Below are positions 1-7,441 of a stretch of DNA of 64,000 bases, piece after piece. The DNA lies in NCBI RefSeq assembly GCF_002796985.1, contig NZ_PEKX01000002.1, positions 124,001-188,000 of the forward strand. Direction: 5' to 3'. Below the pieces are notes generated by a model. That model saw only the letters and a list, made by a program, of their open reading frames with translations. It was not told where the DNA came from and made no database searches. The DNA comes from Pseudomonas sp. Its GTDB lineage: Bacteria > Pseudomonadota > Gammaproteobacteria > Pseudomonadales > Pseudomonadaceae. Made by a program: the position numbers and the translations under genes. How positions within the stretch are numbered: position 1 is the stretch's first letter; every line of letters starts with the position of its first letter.

Positions 1-1
1 C

Positions 2-247
2 CGGTTGCCGGATTTCTATACGCGCCTGCACGCACCGACCAAGGCTTCGACCCTGGGCGTGGGCGGCGTGGTGCTGGCTTCGCTGCTGTACTTCAGCACC
101 CACGGTGAGGGTGTCAGCCTGCATGAAGTGCTGATCACCGTGTTCCTGTTCATCACTGCGCCGGTCAGTGCGCACCTGCTGGCCAAGGCGGCGATGCAGC
201 AGCGCGTGCCGGTGGAGCGGGGGACCAAGGGTAAGCCCTGGGACTGA
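2..247 (+). CDS. mnhG: Monovalent cation/H+ antiporter subunit G, 5'-truncated by window edge
   Basis: This is the C-terminal part of a small membrane subunit of the multisubunit Mnh/Mrp/Pha-type Na+(K+)/H+ antiporter. The open frame runs into the window edge, so the true start lies upstream. The visible segment begins with the family hallmark RLPDFYTRLHAPTKASTLG, followed by two hydrophobic segments (roughly residues 17-33 and 41-58 of the visible part) and a short polar tail. MnhG is normally the last gene of its operon, which fits the long non-coding stretch that follows. A TTG at position 5 lies inside the conserved motif and is not the real start. Confidence 0.88.
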   Translation, partial: RLPDFYTRLHAPTKASTLGVGGVVLASLLYFSTHGEGVSLHEVLITVFLFITAPVSAHLLAKAAMQQRVPVERGTKGKPWD

Positions 248-427
248 TTTGGAGTCTTGTTGGCGATGCTTCTGGATTGGGTGTTCTGCGTCGCTTCGGC
301 GTGCGCGTGGGCTTCTCGTTTCGCCCCCTCGGGCGAGTTACTTTTCCAAACGACGGAAGGCCGCCCCCCAAAAAGTAACCAAAAGGCTTGCCCCGGACAT
401 CCGGTTTTTCGCTTAGGCGAAAAATTC

Positions 428-550
428 CCTCGTTGAATTGAAGTTTCAGGGGCACGAACTAGGCGTCCCCCGGCGAAGGGCCATCCCTGGCCCATCGCCG
501 CTCTCGCGACATCCATGTCGCTCAACCCCTGAAACTCCAATTCAACGAGG
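428..550. repeat. 25-bp inverted repeat with 73-bp spacer
   Basis: The left arm (428-452) begins CCTCGTTGAATTGAAGTTTC and the right arm (526-550) is its reverse complement with one mismatch. The 73-bp spacer is GC-rich and has its own smaller symmetries (for example CGACATCCATGTCG near 507-520). Such a long near-perfect repeat could fold into a cruciform or an RNA hairpin. No protein gene is attached. Confidence 0.8.
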
Positions 551-625
551 CCTCCTGAACGGGGCATTCGGCGCGTGCGGGTGTTTTTCTGGAAGCCTTT
601 CAGAGCCAGAGCGGTGTTGCTCTTC

Positions 626-705
626 GTAGGAGCGAGCTTGCTCGCGAACCGCCCTGGCGCCGGAGCCGCCGGTGAGTTTGTTCGCGAGCAAGCTCGCTCC
701 TGCAG
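626..705. repeat. REP pair, type GTAGGAGCGAGC..GCTCGCGAAC
   Basis: Two inverted copies of a Pseudomonas-type REP: GTAGGAGCGAGCTTGCTCGC at 626 and the reverse orientation at 680-705. They lie between the antiporter operon and the DMT exporter. Paired REPs (REPINs) are thought to be spread by RAYT transposases; none is in this window. Confidence 0.85.
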
Positions 706-802
706 TTCGAATCCGGCCCATACAGTTTCCCCACGATTCTGTACCTGTCGGCCGCCGGTGCGTGCCTCCTATACTCCGGGGACCTTTTGACTGGAGCGTC
801 CC

Positions 803-1708
803 GTGCAGCAATCCCGGCCGTTCGCCCTCGCGTGCCTGGTGCTGGCCATGGCGCTCTGGGGCAGTTCCTTCATCGCGCTGAAGTTCGCCTTCCAGGAAAT
901 GCCGGCCATGTGGGTGATCTTCGCCCGTATGGCCCTGGGCAGCCTGATCTTCCTCGCCGCCTGGCGCTGGCGCGGCCGCATCGACTACCGCCCTGGCGAC
1001 TGGAAGTGGCTGCTGGCGCTGGCCGCCTGCGAGCCCTGTCTGTATTTCATCTTCGAGTCCCTGGCGCTGCAGCAGACCAGCGCCGCGCAGGCCGGCATGA
1101 TCACGGCGTTGCTGCCGCTGCTGGTGGCTGTCGGCGCGTACTTCCTGCTGCAGGAAAAGATCGCCTGCAACACCTGGCTGGGCTTTGGTCTGGCGGTGCT
1201 CGGCTCGCTCTGGCTGACCCTGGCCAGCGAGCCGGACCGCCATGCGCCCAACCCGCTGCTGGGCAATTTCTACGAGCTGCTGGCGATGCTCTGCGCCACC
1301 GGCTACACCCTGTTGCTCAAGCACCTGTCGGCGCGCTACTCGCCCTTCATCCTGACCGCCATGCAGGCGTTCATCGGCTCGGTGTTCTTCCTGCCGCTGG
1401 CGTTGGGCACTTCCGGGCTGCCGTCGGCGCCTGGCCCGAGCGGCTGGTTCGCGCTGATCTACCTGGGTAGCGTGGTGACCGTGGGTGCCTATGGCTTGTA
1501 CAACTTCGGCGTCAGCCGCCTGCCGGCGAGCCAGGCGACTGGCTTCATCAACCTGATCCCGGTGTTCACCCTGATTTTCGCGGCGATGTTCCTCGACGAA
1601 CTGCTCAGCGGCCAGCAGGCGCTGGCGGCCGGGCTGGTCTTCGTCGGCGTCGCCCTCAGCCAGTGGCGCAGCGCGCCGCCCACAGCGCCCGCCGGTGTGC
1701 TGGACTGA
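803..1708 (+). CDS. DMT-superfamily (EamA) inner-membrane exporter
   Basis: A 301-residue protein made of two repeated halves of about five transmembrane helices each, the usual size and layout of EamA/RhaT drug/metabolite transporters. The first half starts with the typical FALACLVLAMALWGSSFIALK segment, and the second half ends in a hydrophobic helix (AAGLVFVGVALSQW). The start is a GTG at 803 preceded by GGAG about seven bases upstream. It likely exports a small metabolite or amino acid, but the substrate cannot be read from sequence. It is followed after 37 bp by the PLP-enzyme operon and could be co-transcribed with it. Confidence 0.85.
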   Translation: MQQSRPFALACLVLAMALWGSSFIALKFAFQEMPAMWVIFARMALGSLIFLAAWRWRGRIDYRPGDWKWLLALAACEPCLYFIFESLALQQTSAAQAGMITALLPLLVAVGAYFLLQEKIACNTWLGFGLAVLGSLWLTLASEPDRHAPNPLLGNFYELLAMLCATGYTLLLKHLSARYSPFILTAMQAFIGSVFFLPLALGTSGLPSAPGPSGWFALIYLGSVVTVGAYGLYNFGVSRLPASQATGFINLIPVFTLIFAAMFLDELLSGQQALAAGLVFVGVALSQWRSAPPTAPAGVLD

Positions 1709-1745
1709 ACCTACTGAATCGATTGCCCTGCCAGGAGAACACGAC

Positions 1746-2846
1746 ATGTCCGCCCAGGAACGCAACTGGACCCGCGAGGCGATCCGCATCATCGAAGCGG
1801 ATTTCCAGCGCAGCGCCGATACCCACCTGATCCCCCTGGACATGCCCGGCCTGCCGGGTGTGGACCTGTACTTCAAGGATGAGTCGAGCCACCCCACCGG
1901 CAGCCTCAAGCACCGCCTGGCACGCTCGCTGTTCCTCTACGCGCTGTGCAACGGCTGGCTGAAACCAGGCGCTCCGGTAATCGAGGCGTCCAGCGGTTCG
2001 ACGGCGATCTCCGAGGCGTATTTCGCGCGGCTGCTCGGCCTGCCGTTCATTGCCGTGGTGCCGGCCAGCACCTCGAAGGAGAAGATCGCGCAGATCGCCT
2101 TCTATGGCGGCCAGAGCCACCTGGTGGAGGACCCGACGCAGATCTACGCGGAGTCCGAGCGCCTGGCCAGGGAAACCGGCGGCCACTTCATGGACCAGTT
2201 CACCTACGCTGAGCGCGCCACCGACTGGCGGGCGAACAACAACATCGCCGAGTCGATCTTCCAGCAGATGCGCCATGAGCGCTTCCCCGAACCGTCCTGG
2301 CTGGTCTCCAGCCCCGGCACCGGCGGCACTCTGGCGACCCTGGGGCGCTTCGCCCGCTATCGCCGACACGAAACCCGCGTGCTCTGCGCCGACGCCGAGC
2401 GCTCGGTGTTCTTCGACTCCTATAAAACCGGCGACCGCGACCTGACCCTGAGCTACGGCTCGCGTATCGAAGGAATCGGTCGCCCGCGCGTGGAGGCCTC
2501 CTTCCTGCCCAACGTGCTCGACGCCTGCTGCAAGGTGCCCGATGACCTCTCCCTGGCGGCCATGCATTACCTGGCCCAGCGCCTGGGCCGCCATGTGGGC
2601 GGCTCCAGCGGTACCAACCTGATCGGTGCGCTGCTGGTGGCGCGGCAGATGGTGGCGCGGCGTGAAAGTGGCTCGGTGGTGGCGATCCTCTGCGACAGCG
2701 GCGAGCGCTACGAAACGACCTACTACAACCCGCTGTGGCTGATCTCCCAGGGCTTCGACCTCGATCCGCTGATCGAGGCCGTGCGCCAGTGCGCCGAGCA
2801 TGGCGCGGCGTTGCCCGACGATCTGCCCTGTATCGGACTGGAGTGA
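1746..2846 (+). CDS. PLP-dependent cysteine synthase family protein (beta-family fold)
   Basis: A 366-residue fold-type II PLP enzyme. The putative Schiff-base lysine is K55 in the motif HPTGSLKHR, followed by the substrate-binding ASSGSTAISEA motif near residue 80 and the phosphate-binding loop SSPGTGGTLATLG near residue 190. The ATG at 1746 has an AGGAG six to eight bases upstream; an earlier in-frame GTG-type start at 1695 lacks one and overlaps the exporter. The family includes O-acetylserine sulfhydrylase, cystathionine beta-synthase and related lyases, and the exact reaction is not clear. It heads a tight operon with an Asp/Glu racemase and a small protein, suggesting a role in amino-acid interconversion. 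Confidence 0.85.
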   Translation: MSAQERNWTREAIRIIEADFQRSADTHLIPLDMPGLPGVDLYFKDESSHPTGSLKHRLARSLFLYALCNGWLKPGAPVIEASSGSTAISEAYFARLLGLPFIAVVPASTSKEKIAQIAFYGGQSHLVEDPTQIYAESERLARETGGHFMDQFTYAERATDWRANNNIAESIFQQMRHERFPEPSWLVSSPGTGGTLATLGRFARYRRHETRVLCADAERSVFFDSYKTGDRDLTLSYGSRIEGIGRPRVEASFLPNVLDACCKVPDDLSLAAMHYLAQRLGRHVGGSSGTNLIGALLVARQMVARRESGSVVAILCDSGERYETTYYNPLWLISQGFDLDPLIEAVRQCAEHGAALPDDLPCIGLE

Positions 2847-2863
2847 TTCCTGTGGAGGGAAGC

Positions 2864-3568
2864 ATGAAGACCATCGGCCTGATCGGCGGCATGAGCTGGG
2901 AGTCGACCATTCCCTACTACCGGCAGATCAACGAACGCATCAAGGAACGCCTGGGCGGCCTGCATTCGGCGAAGCTCGCGCTTTACAGCGTGGACTTCCA
3001 CGAGATCGAGCGTCTGCAGCACGTCGGCGACTGGGATGCTGCAGGGCGTTTGCTGGCTGACGCGGCCCGTTCGCTCAAGGCGGCGGGTGCGGATTTCCTC
3101 GTGCTCTGTACCAACACCATGCACAAGGTGGCGCCGGCCATCGAGGCGGCGGTGGATATCCCGCTGCTGCACATCGCCGACCCGACCGCCGAGGCGATCC
3201 GCGCGGCGGGCGTTTCCACGGTCGGCCTGCTGGGCACACGCTTCACCATGGAGCAGGCCTTCTACAAGGATCGCCTGGTGGACAGGTTCGGGCTGAAGGT
3301 ACTGACGCCGAACGAAGCCGACCGCCAGGTGGTGCACCGGATCATCTACGAGGAGCTCTGCCTGGGACGGATTCGCGAGGAGTCGCGCGAAGAGTACCGG
3401 CGCATCATCGCCGCGCTGGTGGAGCAGGGCGCCGAGGCGGTGATCCTCGGCTGCACTGAGATCTCCCTGCTGGTCGGTCCGGCGGACGCCTCGGTGCCGC
3501 TGTTCGACACCACCGCGCTTCACGCCTTGCACGCCGCCGATGCGGCCGTCCAGGGAGGATCAGCATGA
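2864..3568 (+). CDS. Aspartate/glutamate racemase family protein
   Basis: A 234-residue cofactor-independent racemase of the Asp/Glu racemase superfamily (YgeA type). It starts MKTIGLIGGMSWEST, and the two catalytic cysteines are visible: C82 in LCTNTMHK and C197 in LGCTEISLL. The ATG at 2864 is preceded by TGGAGGGA; an upstream in-frame extension runs into the preceding gene and is rejected. It lies 17 bp after the PLP enzyme and overlaps the next gene by 4 bp. It likely racemises an acidic or broad-range amino acid; substrate specificity is unknown. Confidence 0.88.
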   Translation: MKTIGLIGGMSWESTIPYYRQINERIKERLGGLHSAKLALYSVDFHEIERLQHVGDWDAAGRLLADAARSLKAAGADFLVLCTNTMHKVAPAIEAAVDIPLLHIADPTAEAIRAAGVSTVGLLGTRFTMEQAFYKDRLVDRFGLKVLTPNEADRQVVHRIIYEELCLGRIREESREEYRRIIAALVEQGAEAVILGCTEISLLVGPADASVPLFDTTALHALHAADAAVQGGSA

Positions 3569-3816
3569 GCTTCATCAGCCTGAAGGTGCGCGCGGCGTTC
3601 ATCATGCATGGCTATGACGAGCAGAACCGCGAGGTGATCGAGCAGGTCTCCGATCCGGACTTCGTCGAGAAGCTGGTGCGCGTCGAGCGCATCCAGTCGA
3701 TCAGCGAGAAGTACGTGCTGGTGACCGCCAGCGACGGCCGGCTGGCGTACTGGGAGTACGACGAGGAATTCGCCGTGCTCAAGGCGCGGCTGAACTCCGC
3801 GGGGCTGCTGGTCTAA
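3565..3816 (+). CDS. Small conserved hypothetical protein
   Basis: An 83-residue soluble acidic protein that overlaps the racemase stop by four bases (ATGA), so it is translationally coupled to it. It has no signal peptide or membrane segment. The sequence alternates short strands and helices (RIQSISEKYVLVTASDGRLAYWEYD), and no known domain was recognised. Its position suggests an accessory role in the amino-acid operon, but this is inference only. Confidence 0.7.
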   Translation: MSFISLKVRAAFIMHGYDEQNREVIEQVSDPDFVEKLVRVERIQSISEKYVLVTASDGRLAYWEYDEEFAVLKARLNSAGLLV

Positions 3817-3843
3817 AGGCCGCCCTACGGTCTAACAGGGGGC

Positions 3844-3915
3844 GTAGGAGCGGACTTTGTCCGCGATTGGCCCGAATCGCGCCGGATACCCATCGCGGAC
3901 GGAGTCCGCTCCTAC
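3844..3915. repeat. REP pair, type GTAGGAGCGGAC..GTCCGCGAT
   Basis: Two inverted copies of a second REP variant (GTAGGAGCGGACTTTGTCCG and its reverse complement) sit between convergent genes, where they can form a large bidirectional hairpin. Confidence 0.82.
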
Positions 3916-3943
3916 GTTGTCTGGAGGTCCTGTGCGGGGGCGA

Positions 3944-4612
3944 TCAATCGCCGCTGGAGCCACCCGGATACGCACAACCGCGCATGACCTTGTCGTCCAG
4001 GCGCAGTTCGGCGGAGAGGTTGCTCAGGGCGCCGCTCATGCTGTCCTGGCAGCGTGCCGGGGCGACCCACAACTCGACCTTCTCGCCGTTGGCCTCGCTG
4101 GAATAGCTGGTGCTGCCGTCAGGTACGCCTTCGGCGATGTAGGGCAGCGCCTGGGATTTCTTGCCCGGCTGCTCGATCAGCATGCCCTGGCTGTTCACCA
4201 GCACGCTCCAGCCTGGTTCGTTGCCGTGGGCGCGCACCACTGCGCGCTTGAAGTTCGGGTCGTCGCAACCCGAGCCTTCGTTCTGCAGGCGATAGACCTT
4301 GGCGACTTCCAGCTTGCCGTCGGTGCCCTGGGCGCTGCTGCCGCTGAAGCTGCCGCGCAGGTCGGCGTACAGCGACGTGGCGCCGTCGTTGAACATCTCC
4401 AGCGCATCGCGGGGCAGGCCGGTGTTGCCGGTGTCCTCGATGCTGAAGCGGCGCTGCTCGGTGCAGCTGCGGAACACCAGCTTGCCGTCCAGCCGGCTCA
4501 GTTCGCCCTGCAGGCGGGTGGAGGCGTTAAGATCGGTCTTGTTCGGCGTCCATACCTGGCAGGCGGCGAACAGGGGTAGCAGGCTGAAGAGAATGAAACG
4601 GCTGGATCGCAT
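3944..4612 (-). CDS. Lipoprotein of the COG3650 / HslJ-like type
   Basis: A 222-residue predicted lipoprotein. The N-terminus is a basic, hydrophobic signal ending in the lipobox LFAAC, giving a lipidated Cys18. The remainder is a periplasmic beta-rich domain with several cysteines (SCTEQRR, GSGCDDPN, PARCQDSMSG, MRGCAYPGG). The segments around FKRAVVRAHGNEPGW and CQDSMSG recall the COG3650/META-HslJ group of envelope proteins; function is not established. It is monocistronic, convergent with the racemase operon and divergent from the DUF488 gene. Confidence 0.72.
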   Translation of the reverse strand: MRSSRFILFSLLPLFAACQVWTPNKTDLNASTRLQGELSRLDGKLVFRSCTEQRRFSIEDTGNTGLPRDALEMFNDGATSLYADLRGSFSGSSAQGTDGKLEVAKVYRLQNEGSGCDDPNFKRAVVRAHGNEPGWSVLVNSQGMLIEQPGKKSQALPYIAEGVPDGSTSYSSEANGEKVELWVAPARCQDSMSGALSNLSAELRLDDKVMRGCAYPGGSSGD

Positions 4613-4698
4613 GGAACGGGCTCCCTCGAAAGTGGGCCCACGTTACCCAGCGCAGCCGGTCATCTCAAGGGTAATGCCACGGACGAGGAGGATTTCGG

Positions 4699-5097
4699 AT
4701 GATTCGTTGCAAGCGTGCCTACGAACCGGCGGCGCAGGAAGATGGCCAGCGGGTGCTGGTGGACCGCCTGTGGCCACGGGGGATTCGCAAGGAAGACCTG
4801 CACATGGAACAGTGGGCCAAGGAGGCGTCGCCGTCCAATGAACTGCGCCAGCGCTTCCACCACGATCCGAGCCTGTTCGAGGATTTCCGCAAGGCTTATC
4901 ACAGCGAGCTGAATGCTCACCCGGAACACTGGATGGGCTTGCTCGACCTGGCGCGCAAGGGCACGTTGACGCTGCTCTATGCGGCCAAGGACGAGGAGCA
5001 CAACAACGCCCAGGTGCTGGCGGAGTTTCTGGAAGATGAACTGGAGAAGCAGGGCGAGGGCAGCTCGCCCGTTTGCTACGCCGGCAAGACCGAGTAG
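4699..5097 (+). CDS. DUF488 family protein (YeaO-like)
   Basis: A 132-residue soluble protein with the DUF488 signature: near the N-terminus KRAYEPAAQEDGQRVLVDRLWPRG (the DGxRxLVDRxWPRG core), then LHMEQWAKEASPS, and LTLLYAAKDEEHNNAQVL near the C-terminus. The ATG at 4699 follows GAGGAGGATTTCGG, with the purine-rich site about 10 bases upstream. DUF488 proteins are widespread and poorly characterised. It stands alone, with REPs downstream. Confidence 0.85.
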   Translation: MIRCKRAYEPAAQEDGQRVLVDRLWPRGIRKEDLHMEQWAKEASPSNELRQRFHHDPSLFEDFRKAYHSELNAHPEHWMGLLDLARKGTLTLLYAAKDEEHNNAQVLAEFLEDELEKQGEGSSPVCYAGKTE

Positions 5098-5102
5098 GCG
5101 AT

Positions 5103-5179
5103 GGTTCGCGAGCAAGCTCGCTCCTACAGGGCCCAGCGTGACGCAATGCTTTTCGTAGGAGCGAGCTTGCTCGCGAACC
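5103..5179. repeat. REP pair between convergent genes
   Basis: GTTCGCGAGCAAGCTCGCTC at 5104 and its inverted copy at 5155-5179. The pair lies between the convergent DUF488 gene and the SDR gene and can act as a shared 3' stem-loop. Confidence 0.85.
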
Positions 5180-5212
5180 GAGGCGGCGCCGAAACGTCAC
5201 CAGAATCGTAGG

Positions 5213-5812
5213 TCACCAGATCTTGTACACCTGCCCACTTTGCTTGCCTTCCACGCTACGGGCGAAGCCCAGCGCGGCGTCGGCGGCCGGTACCGGCTTG
5301 AAGCCTCGGAAGAACGGCGCGTAGCCCTCCATCGATTCCACCAGCACGTTCGGGCTCACCGCGTTGATCCGCTGGCCGCGCGGCAGTTCCAGGGCGGCGC
5401 TGCGCACGAAGCCTTCCACCGCGCCGTTGACCAGGCTGGCGGAGCTGCCCAGCACAATAGGCTGCTCGCTGAGGATGCCGGTGGTGAGGGTGAAGGAGGC
5501 GCCGTCGTTGGCGTACTGGCTGCCGATCAGCACCAGGTTCACCTGGCCCATCAGCTTGTCCTTCAGGCCGACCGCCATTTCCGCCTCGCCCATTTCCGCC
5601 AGTGCGCCGAAGTGCACCTTGCCGGCAGCGCTGATCAGCGCGTCGAACCCACCGACCTGTTCGAACAGCGCGCGGATCGAGGCGCTGTCGGTGATGTCGA
5701 CACGGAAGTCGCCGCTGCTGCGGCCGACACGGATGATCTCGTGGCGCGGGGCCAGTTCGTTGGCGACGGCCTGGCCGAGGGTGCCGCTGGCGCCGATCAG
5801 GATGATTTTCAT
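5213..5812 (-). CDS. Short-chain dehydrogenase-like protein, atypical (no YxxxK)
   Basis: A 199-residue Rossmann-fold protein. It begins MKIILIGASGTLGQAVANEL, a clear dinucleotide-binding glycine motif, and keeps the SAAGKVHFG segment that corresponds to the NAG motif. It is short for an SDR, and the usual catalytic YxxxK is replaced by SSASLVNGAVEGFVRSAALE, so it is an atypical member. The start at 5812 is chosen because the four residues added by the upstream ATG (5824) precede the conserved beta strand. It is divergent from a LysR gene, the classic arrangement for a regulator and its target; the substrate is unknown. Confidence 0.8.
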   Translation of the reverse strand: MKIILIGASGTLGQAVANELAPRHEIIRVGRSSGDFRVDITDSASIRALFEQVGGFDALISAAGKVHFGALAEMGEAEMAVGLKDKLMGQVNLVLIGSQYANDGASFTLTTGILSEQPIVLGSSASLVNGAVEGFVRSAALELPRGQRINAVSPNVLVESMEGYAPFFRGFKPVPAADAALGFARSVEGKQSGQVYKIW

Positions 5813-5918
5813 GGGGCTCTCCACTCAGAGGTTGGGGGGTGGTTTGGCTGAAGTGAATTCAGTCTAGAGTGGCTTTGTGTTTTGATAATCCGTCTAATCG
5901 ATAACCTTTGGTTTTTAT

Positions 5919-6848
5919 ATGGAAACAATTGCCGGCGACCTGCAAGACCTTTCCGCCTTCGCTGTGTTGCTCGAATGCGGCAGCTTTACCTGCGCTGCGG
6001 AGAGGCTTGGTTGCAGCAAGGGCCAGCTGTCCAAGCGAATTGCGGCGCTGGAGCAGGCGCTGGGCGCGACCCTGGTGCACCGCACCACAAGGCGCCTGTC
6101 GCCGACCGCTGCGGGCGCCGCGCTGTTGCCCGAGGCTCAGGCACTCAACGCTCAGGCCGTGCGGGCACGGCAGGCGGTGCTGGCGTTGCAGGAGGAGGCG
6201 CAGGGCAAGGTCCGGCTGAGCGTGCCGGTGTCGCTGGGCGAGACCTTCTTCGATGCCTGGCTGATGGAGTTTTCCCGCCAGTACCCGGACATCCGCCTGG
6301 AGCTGGACCTGTCCAATGAGCGTCGTGACCTGGTAGCCGATGGCTTCGACCTGGCTATCCGTTCCGGCAGCCTGGCAGTGGACGAGCGGCTGGTGGCCCG
6401 GCCGCTGTTCGCCCTGCAGGAGTTCACCTGCGCAACGCCGGGCTACCTCGCAGAGCACGGTTTGCCCGAGACGCCGGCGGAGTTGGCTCGGCACTCCTGC
6501 CTGCAGAACACCCACTATCAGGACAGCGACGTGTGGCTCTACCAGCGTCACCACGAACTGTTCCGGGTGACGGTGGGCGGTCTGCTGGCGAGCAACCACT
6601 ACACCCTGCTGAAGAAGGCGGCACTGGCCGGCGCCGGGATCAGCCGGCTGCCGTCCTACATGATTCAGCAGGAACTGGCTGAAGGCAGCCTCGTCTGGCT
6701 GCTGCGCGACTACCAGACCCGAACCCAACCGGTGTTCCTCATCCACCCGTACCAGAGCCGCCTGCCGCGCCGCACGCAACTGCTGGCGGACTACCTGCTG
6801 CGCTGGTTCGAGCGCAGCCGGATGCAGCTGATTGCCCTGGAGAGCTGA
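5919..6848 (+). CDS. LysR-family transcriptional regulator
   Basis: A 309-residue LTTR of the CrgA/AaeR-like subgroup. The N-terminal winged HTH covers about residues 5-65 (DLSAFAVLLECGSFTCAAERLGCSKGQLSKRIAALEQALG), and the effector-binding domain starts near residue 90 (GKVRLSVPVSLGETFFDAWL). It is divergent from the SDR-like gene with about 106 bp between starts, so it probably controls that gene and itself. The intergenic region is AT-rich (5870-5915) and contains GATAATCCG and ATCGATAAC, but no single LTTR box stands out. Confidence 0.88.
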   Translation: METIAGDLQDLSAFAVLLECGSFTCAAERLGCSKGQLSKRIAALEQALGATLVHRTTRRLSPTAAGAALLPEAQALNAQAVRARQAVLALQEEAQGKVRLSVPVSLGETFFDAWLMEFSRQYPDIRLELDLSNERRDLVADGFDLAIRSGSLAVDERLVARPLFALQEFTCATPGYLAEHGLPETPAELARHSCLQNTHYQDSDVWLYQRHHELFRVTVGGLLASNHYTLLKKAALAGAGISRLPSYMIQQELAEGSLVWLLRDYQTRTQPVFLIHPYQSRLPRRTQLLADYLLRWFERSRMQLIALES

Positions 6849-6856
6849 CAGACATT

Positions 6857-6909
6857 TCGTTCAGCTTCGTTCAGCGATGGTACAGGGAGGGTTCAGGGGG
6901 AGTTCAGGG
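6857..6909 (+). promoter_or_regulatory. Helically phased TTCAG direct repeats upstream of envelope operon
   Basis: TTCGTTCAGC occurs twice in exact tandem (6857-6866 and 6867-6876), and GTTCAGGG occurs twice with a 10-bp period (6892-6899 and 6902-6909). The four TTCAG cores therefore start at 6861, 6871, 6893 and 6903. Direct repeats with a 10-bp period are the usual recognition pattern of dimeric OmpR/PhoB-family response regulators. The site ends 53 bp before the lipoprotein start. Confidence 0.55.
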
Positions 6910-6962
6910 ACCGATCGTTAGGCTTTCTCCATCACTTTTGAGAGCCTTCCGAGGACACCACC

Positions 6963-7427
6963 ATGAACCGTCCCACTCTGCTTCTGACTGCCCTGTTTGC
7001 CAGCGCCGCTCTGCTGAGCGGCTGCGCTTCCAACCTGTCGGGTTCTTCCTACTCCCGTGCTGACGCCCGCGCCGTGCAGAGCGTGCGCATGGGCACCATC
7101 GAATCCCTGCGCCCGGTGCAAATCGAAGGCACCAAGACCCCCATCGGCACCCTGGCCGGCGCGGCGGTTGGCGGTATCGCTGGCAACTCCATCGGTGGCG
7201 GTCGCGGCAAGGCCATCACCACCATCCTCGGCGGCGTCGCTGGTGGCGCGGCGGGCTCGGCGGTCGAAGAGGGCATCACCCGTACCCAGGGCGTGGAGAT
7301 CGTGGTCCGCGAGGATGACGGCGGCACCCGCGCCTATGTCCAGGCGGTGGACGCCAACCAGCAGTTCCGCATTGGTGATCGCGTGCGCATCATGAGCGTG
7401 AACGGCGCCAGCCGCGTCACCATCTGA
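6963..7427 (+). CDS. Glycine-zipper outer-membrane lipoprotein (SlyB/Pcp-like)
   Basis: A 154-residue lipoprotein with a signal peptide and the lipobox LLSGC (Cys21). The centre (about residues 58-100) is a glycine zipper, TLAGAAVGGIAGNSIGGGRG followed by ILGGVAGGAAGS, as in the 17-kDa antigen/SlyB family. The C-terminal part (EIVVREDDGG..RVRIMSVNG) is a small beta domain. These proteins associate with outer-membrane proteins and LPS and are often induced by envelope stress or low divalent cations. It shares an operon with the PagP-like gene 14 bp downstream and has phased repeats upstream. Confidence 0.88.
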   Translation: MNRPTLLLTALFASAALLSGCASNLSGSSYSRADARAVQSVRMGTIESLRPVQIEGTKTPIGTLAGAAVGGIAGNSIGGGRGKAITTILGGVAGGAAGSAVEEGITRTQGVEIVVREDDGGTRAYVQAVDANQQFRIGDRVRIMSVNGASRVTI

Positions 7428-7441
7428 GCGGAGGACGCACC

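Larger units (their letters stand above)
248..802. other. 555-bp non-coding stretch with nested inverted repeats
   Basis: No convincing gene is present; open frames here on both strands are Arg/Pro-rich shadows. The stretch contains a short inverted element around GTTACTTTT / AAAAAGTAAC (about 338-380), a 25-bp inverted repeat (428-452 and 526-550), and a REP pair (626-705). The block around AGTAACCAAAA resembles a dispersed intergenic element I have seen in several Pseudomonas genomes; that identification is from memory and was not searched. Confidence 0.6.

Noticed and set aside
626..705. REP pair as a remnant of an insertion sequence
   Set aside because: The same short palindrome recurs at many gene ends with no transposase or target duplication, as expected for REP elements.
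542..1909. 455-residue open frame on the minus strand
   Set aside because: It is antisense to the DMT exporter, is Gln/Arg/Gly-rich with no domain, and is typical of shadow frames in high-GC coding DNA.
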